This document shows positions 36,172 through 44,462 of a stretch of 57,359 bases of DNA, in pieces; the first letter of the stretch is position 1, and the number at the start of each line of letters is the position of its first letter. This stretch comes from Lentibacillus populi. GTDB taxonomy: Bacteria > Bacillota > Bacilli > Bacillales > Amphibacillaceae. The stretch is from positions 1-57,359 of the forward strand of contig BMJD01000029.1 in NCBI GenBank assembly GCA_014642895.1, given 5' to 3'. The translations under genes were made by a program, and so were the position numbers. Under the pieces are notes generated by a model. The model worked only from the letters and a program-made list of their open reading frames with translations, did no database searches and had not been told where the DNA came from.

Positions 36172-36340
36172 ACATTGGAGGAAGGCGAGAACATCAACCG
36201 GAGAGGGGGACATTGCCCGGAGAGCGGGAACATCGCCCGGAGAGCGGGAACATCGCCCGGAGATTGAGAACATCGCCCGGAGAGCAAAAACATCAACCGG
36301 AGGGGGAGAACATCGTTCGGAGAGTGAGAATATCAACTGA
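36171..36340 (+). repeat. 20-bp tandem array, about nine units
   Basis: Units such as GAACATCGCCCGGAGAGCGG, clearly the same family as the array at 16278. It begins at the last base of the ecsB stop codon and runs to within five bases of the next terminator, so it lies inside the ecsAB 3' untranslated region. Confidence 0.92.
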
Positions 36341-36344
36341 CGTT

Positions 36345-36392
36345 AAAAAGGTTATCTCTTATGGATAGTGCCCACCCATGAGATAACCTTTT
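36345..36392. terminator. Bidirectional terminator between ecsB and yhaA
   Basis: 13-bp stem AAAAGGTTATCTC / GAGATAACCTTTT with a 22-base loop. Confidence 0.85.
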
Positions 36393-36395
36393 GAT

Positions 36396-37568
36396 TCACC
36401 CTTGTTCCTGATACTTAAAATATGCTGTTATTAGTATTTTGGCTGCGATTGGCATTGCGCGCTCATCAAAATCAAACTTCGGATGGTGATGTGGGTATGG
36501 ATTGCTTTCTTTTTGAGCACCTGTAAAGAAAAAAGCACCAGGCCTCTCCAGCATATAATAGGCAAAATCTTCTCCGGCCATAACGGGGACAACTTCATCA
36601 CTGGAGACGACTTCCTCCATTTGCTTGCCAATCTCCAGGATTAATGTTGCTTCTTCAGGGTGATTGATAACTGGCGGATAACCTTTGTCATAGTGGAACG
36701 TGTATGTTGCACCGCATGCCATGCACACACCCTTTATCATATTTTCGATTTCGGCAATGATTTGTTCTTGAATTGCTGCATCTAAATAACGGACGGTGCC
36801 AACCAGTTTTGCTTTATCCGCAATGATATTGAAGGCACTGCCTGCTTCGAGCTGCCCGACAGTTATCACAGCTGTTTTTAATGGATCGATCCTTCGTGAA
36901 ACAATTTGCTGGAGTTGGGTGACAAGCTGCGAACCGATTACAAGCGCATCGTTTGTTTCATGCGGATAGCCGCCATGTCCGCCTTTCCCTTGAATAATGA
37001 TCTCAAAACGGTCGGCACCTGCCATAAAAGCCGATTTTGATGTTTGGAGAACACCAAACGGGGTCGTTGCCCAAAGGTGAGTGCCAAATACAGCATCGAC
37101 ATCGTCTAGTACCCCCGCCTCAATCATCGGTTTAGCCCCACCCGGTGCATATTCCTCTGCGTGCTGATGCAAAAAGACAATAGTTCCGGGGAGTTCCTCC
37201 TGAAATGGTCGAACTGCTTTTGCAAGTGCCAATAATTGCGCGGTATGACCATCATGTCCGCATGCATGCATGACACCATCCACAGTTGATTTATATGGTA
37301 CTTCGTTTTCTTCCTGAATTGGCAATGCATCAAAGTCAGCTCTAAGTGCGATTGTTTTTCCGGGTTTACCGCCGTTTAATGTGGCCACAACGCCGTATCC
37401 ACCAATATTTTCCTGATAGGAAATCCCCAGTGTTTTATAAAAACTTGCAATAAATTTTGCCGTTTCTGTCTCCTGAAATGATAATTCGGGATGCTGATGC
37501 AAATATCTGCGCGTTTTGACCATTTCCGGGTAAAGATCATCAATTGCCTTTTTGATTTTTTCCAGCAT
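36396..37568 (-). CDS. yhaA: M20-family amidohydrolase YhaA
   Basis: A 390-residue metal-dependent amidohydrolase of the aminoacylase/IAA-amino-acid hydrolase group. The metal-site motifs HACGHDGHTAQLL (about residues 97-109), HQHAEEYAPGGAKPMIEAG and VMAGEDFAYY are present. Such enzymes cleave N-acyl amino acids. Position after ecsAB on the opposite strand matches B. subtilis yhaA. The ATG has an AGGAGGAAT site. Confidence 0.88.
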   Translation of the reverse strand: MLEKIKKAIDDLYPEMVKTRRYLHQHPELSFQETETAKFIASFYKTLGISYQENIGGYGVVATLNGGKPGKTIALRADFDALPIQEENEVPYKSTVDGVMHACGHDGHTAQLLALAKAVRPFQEELPGTIVFLHQHAEEYAPGGAKPMIEAGVLDDVDAVFGTHLWATTPFGVLQTSKSAFMAGADRFEIIIQGKGGHGGYPHETNDALVIGSQLVTQLQQIVSRRIDPLKTAVITVGQLEAGSAFNIIADKAKLVGTVRYLDAAIQEQIIAEIENMIKGVCMACGATYTFHYDKGYPPVINHPEEATLILEIGKQMEEVVSSDEVVPVMAGEDFAYYMLERPGAFFFTGAQKESNPYPHHHPKFDFDERAMPIAAKILITAYFKYQEQG

Positions 37569-37815
37569 AGATTATTCCTCCTGCATCACTTTTCAATTAG
37601 TATACCATTCGAAACGAAAAATTGTTAAAAGCATGTTTCTGCTGGAGCGCTCATACAAAATTCAATGCGCCGGTAAATCAGGAAATCGCCGATAAAATGT
37701 GTAAAAATCGCCGATAAACTCCAAAAGGCAGGCGCTGGTATAATTTAAGAATCAAAGCCAGTTCTGACTAATCCCGTAATATCGTTATAAACAGCACACC
37801 AAATTTATTTACCGC
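37569..37815. other. Intergenic stretch upstream of yhaA
   Basis: Between yhaA and the ferritin-like gene. Two near-identical AAATCGCCGATAAA segments lie 24 bases apart near 37685-37725. No gene or clear promoter is seen. Confidence 0.4.
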
Positions 37816-37850
37816 AAAAAAAGAAAAAAGGACGGCATATTTTGCCATCC
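37816..37850 (-). terminator. Terminator of the ferritin-like gene
   Basis: On the minus strand a GGATGGCA / TGCCGTCC stem runs into TTTTTTCTTTTTTT. Confidence 0.92.
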
Positions 37851-37871
37851 GTAAAAAGGGAGTGGTCTATA

Positions 37872-38306
37872 TTAGGAAAATCTCGGATCAGCTAGTAATC
37901 GCTCCACTTCTTCTTTATGATGTGTTTCATCAGCAATTAAATCTTCCAGCTTCACTACAAGTTCCGTATAACCTAAATCTGCGGCCTGTTTTTTCCGTTG
38001 TTCATAGCGTTCAATGGTTTCACTTTCCGCTTTTAATGTTGCCTCCAATAAGGCTTTTACTTCTGTTGGCTGTTCGACTTCAGCAGCTTTTGTTGTTGGT
38101 GTTCCACCTAAAGCGCTGATTTTTTCTGATAAGTATGAGGCGTGTCCCATTTCATCATCTATTTCACTTTCGAAAAATGGTTTTAGTGCAGAACGATATA
38201 ACCCTGATACGACAGATGCACTGTACGTATATTGAATTGCTGCACCATATTCATGTGCCAGATCTACGTTTAATCCATCAATTAATTGTTTTAATTCTTC
38301 CTTCAT
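37872..38306 (-). CDS. Ferritin-like diiron protein
   Basis: A 144-residue four-helix protein with ferritin-type metal ligands: DLAHEYGAAIQYTY (helix 1), EIDDEMGHASYL with ExxH (helix 2), ESETIERYE (helix 3) and ADETHHKEE with ExxH (helix 4). It resembles the bacterioferritin/Dps-like proteins of Bacillaceae and may store iron or remove peroxide. The start is uncertain: ATG at 38304-38306 gives the family's MKEELKQLI start; an upstream ATG at 38345 has a GGGGA site and would add 13 residues. Confidence 0.82.
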   Translation of the reverse strand: MKEELKQLIDGLNVDLAHEYGAAIQYTYSASVVSGLYRSALKPFFESEIDDEMGHASYLSEKISALGGTPTTKAAEVEQPTEVKALLEATLKAESETIERYEQRKKQAADLGYTELVVKLEDLIADETHHKEEVERLLADPRFS

Positions 38307-38412
38307 TTTTATCCCAACCTTATTTGTTATTTGGCCTATATTCATAAATTCCCCAAAAGTAATAGTTTAAACCTCTTTTTTACGGTAGTATAAAACAGGG
38401 AGGAATAATTTA

Positions 38413-39063
38413 ATGCACAAAAAAAGACGCTACTTTTATCTTTTTCTTTTGGTATTATTATTATGCACAACAACCCTTTGGATCATAAAAATAGATCATG
38501 GTACGGTTCCGTATCTTGATCAATGGTCAAGAGATTTTGTTGAAAACTTGGCTGGCACCAAATTTTATTTCCTCTGCCGGTGGTTGACAGAGCTTGGATC
38601 AGGGACATTCTTAACCCCGTTAACGATCATCATGGGTGCAGTGTTGTGGCGGATGTATCGTGATTGGTTCACGGGAATGATGTTTGCCGGCGGGACATTG
38701 CTTAGTTATGTCATTAATATTGCGATTAAGGTAATGGTAGCAAGGGAACGTCCGCGTATTTTTGCAGCAGCTGAGGCGGAGGGGTACAGCTTTCCGTCAG
38801 GGCATGCGATGATTTCCATGGTGTGCTATGGACTTTTGCTTTATTTTATAACCCGAAAGTTGAAGTCTAAAAAAGCTGTCATTACGGTGAAAACTGGTTT
38901 GCCAATCCTGATTATCGTAATCGGAATCAGCCGCTATATGATCCGTGTTCATTATTTGACTGATGTTTTAGCGGGCTTTGGGTTTGGTTTATTATTCGTC
39001 TTAATATGGATAAAGTTGTATGAATATCTAAAGCAGTTACGAACACGGACAACTCCGTCTTAA
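38413..39063 (+). CDS. PAP2-family membrane phosphatase
   Basis: A 216-residue protein with about six membrane segments and all three PAP2 motifs: KVMVARERP (KX6RP), SFPSGHAM (PSGH) and SRYMIRVHYLTD (SRX5HX3D). The active site faces outward. Members dephosphorylate phosphatidylglycerol phosphate or undecaprenyl diphosphate; B. subtilis YodM (PgpB) is similar in size. Which substrate is used here cannot be told. The ATG has a GGGAGGA site. Confidence 0.88.
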   Translation: MHKKRRYFYLFLLVLLLCTTTLWIIKIDHGTVPYLDQWSRDFVENLAGTKFYFLCRWLTELGSGTFLTPLTIIMGAVLWRMYRDWFTGMMFAGGTLLSYVINIAIKVMVARERPRIFAAAEAEGYSFPSGHAMISMVCYGLLLYFITRKLKSKKAVITVKTGLPILIIVIGISRYMIRVHYLTDVLAGFGFGLLFVLIWIKLYEYLKQLRTRTTPS

Positions 39064-39154
39064 GGCTGAGGCTAATCCAATCTGCAGGTCGTTACTTGCT
39101 ATTGCTCCTTCCGATATGATTGAAGCAAGATACAATCGAGGGGGCAAAATAATA

Positions 39155-40599
39155 ATGGAATCCGGACATGTGGAACGTATAAATGAAGCAAAGGTTCCTG
39201 TTCTAAAAAATCGTAATTTTCTATTTCTGTTTCTGGCAGCACTATTTTCTGCACCAGGGTATTATGTTTATTTAATCGGTGCGGAGTGGTTGATGCTGAC
39301 AATCACGGACAATCGTTTTTATTTATAGGTAAGAAAGTATAGAGCGTCTGGGCTCTATTCCGCTCATATCAGAGTAGGCCACGTCCGGCTCCAGCGCCCA
39401 GCGGCTAGTATGCTTCCTTCACCTTCGTACGATAAGTCAACATCGACTCCCTCCGGTCGTCGTGTTTCCTTTATCTCCTACGGCTCAGTCCAGCATATAC
39501 GCCGCTAACCGGGCGCTTGCGCCTTTGCTCTGGTATGCTGTTTCTGGAAGCTTCTATTCCAAGACTGCTTTTGCTTATGGTCGGAGGACTAATTGCCGAT
39601 CGCTTTAATAAACGCACCATTTTGTTTTTATCTGATAGTTCGAGAGCCATATTAATTGCAGTATTGTTAGGCTTTGTTTGGTTTGACGCTGCAGGTGTTG
39701 TTCATTTAATTGTTTTGGCCGCATTGTTCGGGATATCGGATGCATTCAGTTACCCCGCATTGAATTCGTTGACACCAATTCTTCTTCATGACGATCAACT
39801 TCAGCGTGGCAATTCGTTTATTCAGATGACCAGCCAGGTTAGTCCAATATTAGGACCTGCATTAGGTGGCAGCATGATTGCGATTTTAGGTTTTAGCGGT
39901 GTTTTTTCGCTGGCGTTGGTTATGCTGCTTTTATCCTCCATTGCTGTACTCTTTATCCGGGTGCCTGATAGGGAAGTAGCCGCTAAAAAGGTTTCACCGT
40001 GGCAGGATTTAAAGGAGGGGTTTCACTATGCTAGAAAAAATGAGCTGATTATCTCCATTGTGTTCTTGGCATTATTTTTAAACCTTTTCTTTACCGGGCC
40101 ATACTCGATGGGAATGCCGATTATGGTGAAAGATGTTTTTGCTGGAGATGCAGCTGGTTTGGCATTAGTGGAAGCATCAATGGGTGTTGGATCGTTACTT
40201 GGAGCGGTTGCACTGGCAGCGATCACAATCCGGAAAACAGGTGCTGTAATGCTGACAGGTCTCGTCTTGCTAGGTGTTCTCTATATGCTGACCGGGTTTT
40301 TCGTTCATCTTGTGGTTACCGCTGTTTTCGTTGCTTTGCTGGGATTTTTCATGCAGGTAGTTAACATTCCTATTCTCACGATATTGCAACAAACGACGGA
40401 TAAAAAAATGCTGGGCAGAATGATGAGTTTTTTAATGACCGTATCAACGGGTTTAGTTCCCGTTTCTTACGTTTTAACATCCTTCTTGCTTGCAGCCGGT
40501 GCAAGGATACAAATGATCATCATTGTTGGCGGAGTTGTTGTTACGTTACTTGCACTGGGGAGCCTGCGAAATAAACGGATTCTCGGTTATCAACAATAA
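39155..40599 (+). pseudogene. MFS transporter gene broken by a family-1 repeat
   Basis: The N-terminal piece (39155-39328) encodes 57 residues ending TITDNRFYL and then a stop; the rest resumes out of frame at about 39532 with GMLFLEASIPRLLLLMVGGL and runs through ten or so membrane segments to 40599 (IADRFNKRTILFLSDSSRA is the MFS loop). Together they make one typical Bacillaceae MFS drug or multisubstrate efflux-type carrier. The repeat at 39323-39531 supplies the stop and a frame change. A shortened product from ATG at 39538 would lack the first membrane segment and probably not function. Confidence 0.9.
39323..39531 (+). repeat. Family-1 dispersed repeat, copy D, inserted in a coding sequence
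   Basis: About 209 bp starting near TAGGTAAGAAAGTATA and ending CGGGCGCTTGCGCCTTTGCTC. It lies exactly between the codons for ...DNRFY and GMLFL of the MFS gene. Its internal halves CTCCAGCGCCCAGCGGCTAG and CCGCTAACCGGGCGCTTGCG are imperfectly complementary. No long target duplication is evident. Confidence 0.88.
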
Positions 40600-40644
40600 A
40601 GTTAGACTTCAATCAGTGGAGGTATTACAGCCCGTTAATGCGTG

Positions 40645-40732
40645 TTAAAAGGATGTTCAAAAACGTTACCAAATATTAAGCTATGAATCTCTGCTCTTCG
40701 TTGGCTTGTTTCCAATTTGGGCAACTTTTTGA
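40645..40732 (+). repeat. Family-2 inverted-end repeat, copy D (short)
   Basis: About 88 bp from GGATGTTCAAAAACG to CAACTTTTTGAGCAAGAAC. The GC-rich core of the long copies is missing. It ends 30 bases before liaF and so occupies the place where a liaF promoter would be expected. Confidence 0.75.
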
Positions 40733-40761
40733 GCAAGAACAGAAAAAGAGAGGGTGAGATG

Positions 40762-41511
40762 ATGTTTCGTTATATATTAGCACTTGGGTTAATAATTCTT
40801 GGCGCAGTCCTTGTTTTGGCCAATATCGGGATTATTGATTTCCAGATAGATGAATATTGGGGTCTGATTATCCCGCTTGTTATTATGCTTCTTGGTTTGA
40901 AATTATTTATCGATGAGTTTAAGTATAAGGGCGGCAGCTGGATCTTTGGTTCATTACTTGTTATTTTTGGCAGCCTTTTGCTTTTAGGCGAATTAGGAAT
41001 CATTGAGTTTACCTTTTCCGATATTGTGAAGCTTTGGCCATTATTAATTATTTATGTCGGATACAGTATTATAAAGCCAGGAAGAAGGCACAAGACGTTT
41101 GTAAGTGAAAAAGATGATAAAGAAAAGAAATTTTATGATAAAAAGGTACGCCGTCTATCTGTAGGAGACCATGAATTTAAACAGCCTAATTGGAAGGTCG
41201 AGCCGATGAATTTATGGACTGCTGCAGGAAGCTATTATATTGATTTCACGAAAGCGTTCATTCCGGAAAAGGAAATTCCAATCACCATTAATAGCTGGGC
41301 CGGTGATGTGCAAATATTGCTGCCGGAGCATGTGGCCTTTCGCATTGATGCATCGGTGAAGGCGGGCGAAATTAAAATAATTGATCAAACTGCTGATGGC
41401 GTTATTAATCACAGCATTTTCTATGAGTCAGTTGATTATGATATTGCGGACCGAAAACTGGATATAACGGTAAAACTTAAAGCAGGATCAATCCGTGTAG
41501 ATACGGTGTAA
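40762..41511 (+). CDS. liaF: LiaF-like membrane regulator of the LiaRS two-component system
   Basis: A 249-residue protein with four membrane segments in the first 115 residues and a C-terminal DUF2154-type beta-rich domain (EIPITINSWAGDVQILLPEH to IRVDTV). LiaF holds LiaS inactive in the absence of cell-envelope stress in B. subtilis. The start is either ATG at 40759 or 40762 behind GAGAGGGTG; the second has better spacing. Thirteen bases separate it from liaS. The effector genes liaIH of B. subtilis are not present upstream. Confidence 0.85.
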   Translation: MFRYILALGLIILGAVLVLANIGIIDFQIDEYWGLIIPLVIMLLGLKLFIDEFKYKGGSWIFGSLLVIFGSLLLLGELGIIEFTFSDIVKLWPLLIIYVGYSIIKPGRRHKTFVSEKDDKEKKFYDKKVRRLSVGDHEFKQPNWKVEPMNLWTAAGSYYIDFTKAFIPEKEIPITINSWAGDVQILLPEHVAFRIDASVKAGEIKIIDQTADGVINHSIFYESVDYDIADRKLDITVKLKAGSIRVDTV

Positions 41512-41524
41512 AGGGGGAGGAGTT

Positions 41525-42562
41525 ATGATTAAACGATTTAGCAGTATACGCTTCAGCTATATTCGCTCTCATTTATACGGTTTGTTTTTAACAACAGTAA
41601 CACTTCTATCTCTGCTATTGTCCATTTACGTATTGTTTGAACCAGCGTGGCTGAATGCTGCCAGTATATTTGTTTATGTGTTGTTATCAGGGTTTTTAGG
41701 TACCATTATTTCCTTTTACGCTGGGTTTAAATCAAGCGGTGATCTAAAAGAGCGTTTGGATTATTTATCGGTGCTGATTACTCAATTTGCTAACGGTGAC
41801 TATCATTCCCGTGTTTATTTTACCGAAGACGATGAATTTACGAGGATTGCGAATGAGCTGAATGCGTTAGGTGAAAAACTGCAAAATCAAGTAAAATCAT
41901 TACAGCGAATGGCGGATGAAAAAGCAGATTTTGCCAGGTCAGCACATAAGGCTGCTGTAATTGAAGAACGGCAGCGATTAGCACGTGACCTGCATGATGC
42001 GGTTAGCCAGCAGCTGTTTGCTTTGACGATGATGTCAGAGGCTGCAGTTAGGCAACTGGAGAAAAAGCCGGAAATTGCCAAAGAACAAATGCAGGAAGTG
42101 GCAACTGCAGCATTAAAAGCGCAAACCGAAATGCGGGCATTATTGCTGCACCTTCGTCCTGTACATTTATCAGGGGAGGCGCTGTCTACGGGAGTCAAAA
42201 AATTGATCACCGAATTAAAACAGAAAAGTTCACTTGATTTTCATCTATTCATTGATGATGATCTTAAGCTTTCCGAAACGACAGAGGAGCATGTATTCCG
42301 GACGATTCAGGAATCGCTTTCCAATACATTACGCCACGCGAATGCGACCGAAGTTACATTACGGTTAAAAAAACGGGATAATGAATTGTTTTTGCATATT
42401 AGCGATAATGGTAACGGCTTTGATATTGAACGGGATACTAATCGAAAAACATCCTATGGGTTAAAAACGATGAAGGAACGTGCTGAGGAATTAGGTGGAA
42501 CATTTATTATACGATCAAACAAGGGTGAGGGAACGTATATTGATATTCGCATTCCTTGTTGA
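41525..42562 (+). CDS. liaS: Sensor histidine kinase LiaS
   Basis: A 345-residue kinase with two membrane segments (about residues 18-38 and 45-66), a HAMP-like linker, the phosphoacceptor region VIEERQRLARDLHDAVSQQL with His157, and a C-terminal ATPase domain (ISDNGNGFDI, YGLKTMKERAEELGG). This is the NarL-partner class with a very short extracytoplasmic loop, as in intramembrane-sensing kinases that detect envelope stress such as lipid II antibiotics. The ATG has a GGGGGAGGAG site. Confidence 0.9.
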   Translation: MIKRFSSIRFSYIRSHLYGLFLTTVTLLSLLLSIYVLFEPAWLNAASIFVYVLLSGFLGTIISFYAGFKSSGDLKERLDYLSVLITQFANGDYHSRVYFTEDDEFTRIANELNALGEKLQNQVKSLQRMADEKADFARSAHKAAVIEERQRLARDLHDAVSQQLFALTMMSEAAVRQLEKKPEIAKEQMQEVATAALKAQTEMRALLLHLRPVHLSGEALSTGVKKLITELKQKSSLDFHLFIDDDLKLSETTEEHVFRTIQESLSNTLRHANATEVTLRLKKRDNELFLHISDNGNGFDIERDTNRKTSYGLKTMKERAEELGGTFIIRSNKGEGTYIDIRIPC

Positions 42563-42563
42563 G

Positions 42564-42614
42564 GATGTTCAAAAAGTCACCAAATGATTAGCGGCGGCTT
42601 TTGAACATGCGCTG
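42564..42614 (+). repeat. Family-2 inverted-end repeat, minimal copy between liaS and liaR
   Basis: About 51 bp: GGATGTTCAAAAAGTCACC, a short GCGGCGG middle, and CTTTTGAACATGC. Both inverted ends are preserved. It begins directly after the liaS stop codon and increases the liaS-liaR gap to 81 bases. Confidence 0.8.
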
Positions 42615-42643
42615 TTTAAGCATGATTTAAGGGGGCAGAAAAT

Positions 42644-43273
42644 ATGATCCGTGTAGCGGTAGTTGACGACCATGAAATTGTTCGCAAAGGGATAATTGCC
42701 TACTTGCGAACAGATGAGGAGCTTGATGTAGTTGGAGAAGCAGCAAGCGGAAATGAAGGGGCAAAACTCGTACTGGAGAAAAAACCGGACGTTGTACTAA
42801 TGGATTTAATGATGGAAAATGGTACAGGAATTGAAGCAACACAACAAATTATGAAGGCGTTACCGAATTGTAAGGTTATTATTCTGACAAGCTATTATGA
42901 TGACGAACAAGTTTTCCCGGCAATTGAAGCGGGGGCGTTCAGCTATATTTTAAAAACATCTTCTGCTGAGGAAATTACCGACGCCATCAAAAAGGCGGCT
43001 AAAGGGGAAACCGTGATCGAATCTAAGGTTGCCGGCAAAATGATGACTAATATTCGCTCGATACAGAAAAAAGCCCATGAGGATCTGACGGATAGGGAGC
43101 TGGAAGTACTTCTCTGCATTGGTAATGGGATGACCAACCAGGAAATTAGTGAAAAATTGTATATCGGAATTAAAACCGTCAAAACGCATGTCAGTAATAT
43201 ATTAGGGAAGCTAGGTGTAAATGACCGGACACAGGCAGCGGTTTATGTTCATCGGAATAAGCTGATACGTTAA
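42644..43273 (+). CDS. liaR: Response regulator LiaR
   Basis: A 209-residue NarL/FixJ response regulator. The receiver domain has DD at 8-9, phosphoacceptor Asp54 (VVLMDLMM) and TS at about 82; the C-terminal LuxR-type helix-turn-helix reads LTDRELEVLLCIGNGMTNQE and IGIKTVKTHVSNILGKL. It pairs with LiaS. The ATG follows TAAGGGGGC. A hairpin after the gene closes the operon. Confidence 0.92.
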   Translation: MIRVAVVDDHEIVRKGIIAYLRTDEELDVVGEAASGNEGAKLVLEKKPDVVLMDLMMENGTGIEATQQIMKALPNCKVIILTSYYDDEQVFPAIEAGAFSYILKTSSAEEITDAIKKAAKGETVIESKVAGKMMTNIRSIQKKAHEDLTDRELEVLLCIGNGMTNQEISEKLYIGIKTVKTHVSNILGKLGVNDRTQAAVYVHRNKLIR

Positions 43274-43307
43274 TTTGGGACCTGTATGCAATTCGAAACG
43301 AAAAGGT

Positions 43308-43338
43308 GGATATGGAAAAGTCCAGCCATATCCTTTAT
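43308..43338 (+). terminator. Terminator of the lia operon
   Basis: Stem GGATATGG / CCATATCC followed by TTTATG; moderate tail. Confidence 0.6.
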
Positions 43339-43406
43339 GTATTGGAAAAAGGGTTGCTTTTAAAGTTTTAGTTACAGTCCTAAAATTTCCTAAAAAATCC
43401 TCATTT

Positions 43407-43435
43407 TTGTCTTTTTCATCTATCGCTTGTATAAT
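43407..43435 (+). promoter_or_regulatory. Sigma-A promoter of bdbC
   Basis: TTGTCT (43407-43412), 17 bases, TATAAT (43430-43435), 35 bases before the start codon. Confidence 0.7.
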
Positions 43436-43469
43436 ACCTATGTATATTGAATTTGAGGAGAATACATAA

Positions 43470-43898
43470 ATGGAAAATTCCAAATCTAGTGAGACGATTT
43501 TGCTCATTATATGGGGACAGGCCGTTATTGCGCTTGCCGGAAGTTTGTTTTATTCTGAAGTGATGGGGTATGTCCCTTGTGAATTCTGCTGGTACCAGCG
43601 AATTCTGATGTATCCATTAGTGATTATTTATGGTGCTGCTGCAATCAAAAAGGATCTTTCTATTGCTTTGCCAGGTCTTATTTTGAGCGGGATTGGCATA
43701 TTTGTTTCCATCTATCATTATCTGATTCAAAAACTGCCCGCACTACAGGAAACCGGCGGGTCATGCGGAGTCATCCCTTGTAATACCGAATATGTGAATT
43801 ACCTTGGCTTTATTACGATACCATTTTTAGCGGGAGTAGCGTTTATTGTCATTTTCGTACTCCATATGATTCTACTTAAACAGCAAAGGGGGAAATAA
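43470..43898 (+). CDS. bdbC: Disulfide oxidoreductase BdbC (DsbB-like)
   Basis: A 142-residue protein with four membrane segments, a CxxC pair in the first loop (PCEFCWYQR, Cys37 and Cys40) and a second pair in the other loop (CGVIPC, Cys99 and Cys104). DsbB-like proteins pass electrons from the thiol oxidase to quinone. The next gene, five bases away, encodes a CPHC thioredoxin, its likely partner. Length is typical of BdbC. The ATG has a GAGGAGAAT site. Confidence 0.9.
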   Translation: MENSKSSETILLIIWGQAVIALAGSLFYSEVMGYVPCEFCWYQRILMYPLVIIYGAAAIKKDLSIALPGLILSGIGIFVSIYHYLIQKLPALQETGGSCGVIPCNTEYVNYLGFITIPFLAGVAFIVIFVLHMILLKQQRGK

Positions 43899-43903
43899 TC
43901 TCG

Positions 43904-44398
43904 ATGAAGAAGAAAATGGTTATTTTTGCAGTTGTCATTGTTGTTTTGTTTGCTGCACTTTATTTCGTAACGGTGTTTAAAAATAAGCAGGCAGTTGATG
44001 AAAGTGACAACCCGTACGGAAAAGAAAATTTAAAACAGGAAACAATCGATCAATTGGATGACCCGTTATACCAAAATCAGATAACACCTGACAAATTAGA
44101 CGAGAAATTAACAAATGAGGAAGATGTTTTCGTTTATTTTTACAGCCCTACTTGTCCACACTGCAAGCGAGTAACACCAATCCTTGTTCCGATGACAGAG
44201 GATTTTGGAGTTGATATGAAGAAATTAAACCTTTGGGAGTTTGAACATGACTGGGACAGGTTCGGTATTGAAGGAACTCCAACACTTGTCTATTATAAAG
44301 ATGGAAAAGAAGTGGACAGAATAAGCGGGGAAGGTAAGAATGAAGAACAAACGGAAGAAATGTACCAGAAATTCCTAGACAAGCATACTGGCAAATAA
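43904..44398 (+). CDS. Membrane-anchored thioredoxin-like thiol oxidase with CPHC site
   Basis: A 164-residue protein with one N-terminal membrane anchor (residues 5-24) and an outward thioredoxin domain. The active site is TCPHC (Cys84, Cys87), the DsbA-type dipeptide, followed by cis-Pro126 in GTPTLVYY. The fold is short and lacks the DsbA helical insertion of BdbD. With bdbC directly upstream it probably forms a disulfide-making pair for secreted or membrane proteins. The ATG follows AAGGGGG. Confidence 0.87.
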   Translation: MKKKMVIFAVVIVVLFAALYFVTVFKNKQAVDESDNPYGKENLKQETIDQLDDPLYQNQITPDKLDEKLTNEEDVFVYFYSPTCPHCKRVTPILVPMTEDFGVDMKKLNLWEFEHDWDRFGIEGTPTLVYYKDGKEVDRISGEGKNEEQTEEMYQKFLDKHTGK

Positions 44399-44425
44399 AG
44401 ATCCTCCACATAAATGAACATAGCA

Positions 44426-44462
44426 GGCAGGCATAACAAATCTCTTGTTATGCCTGCCCTTC
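44426..44462. terminator. Terminator between the thiol oxidase gene and hmoB
   Basis: Perfect 14-bp stem GGCAGGCATAACAA / TTGTTATGCCTGCC between converging genes. Confidence 0.9.

Noticed and set aside
39155-40599. Programmed frameshift or a split but functional MFS carrier
   Set aside because: The interruption is a known dispersed repeat with stops in it, not a slippery site.
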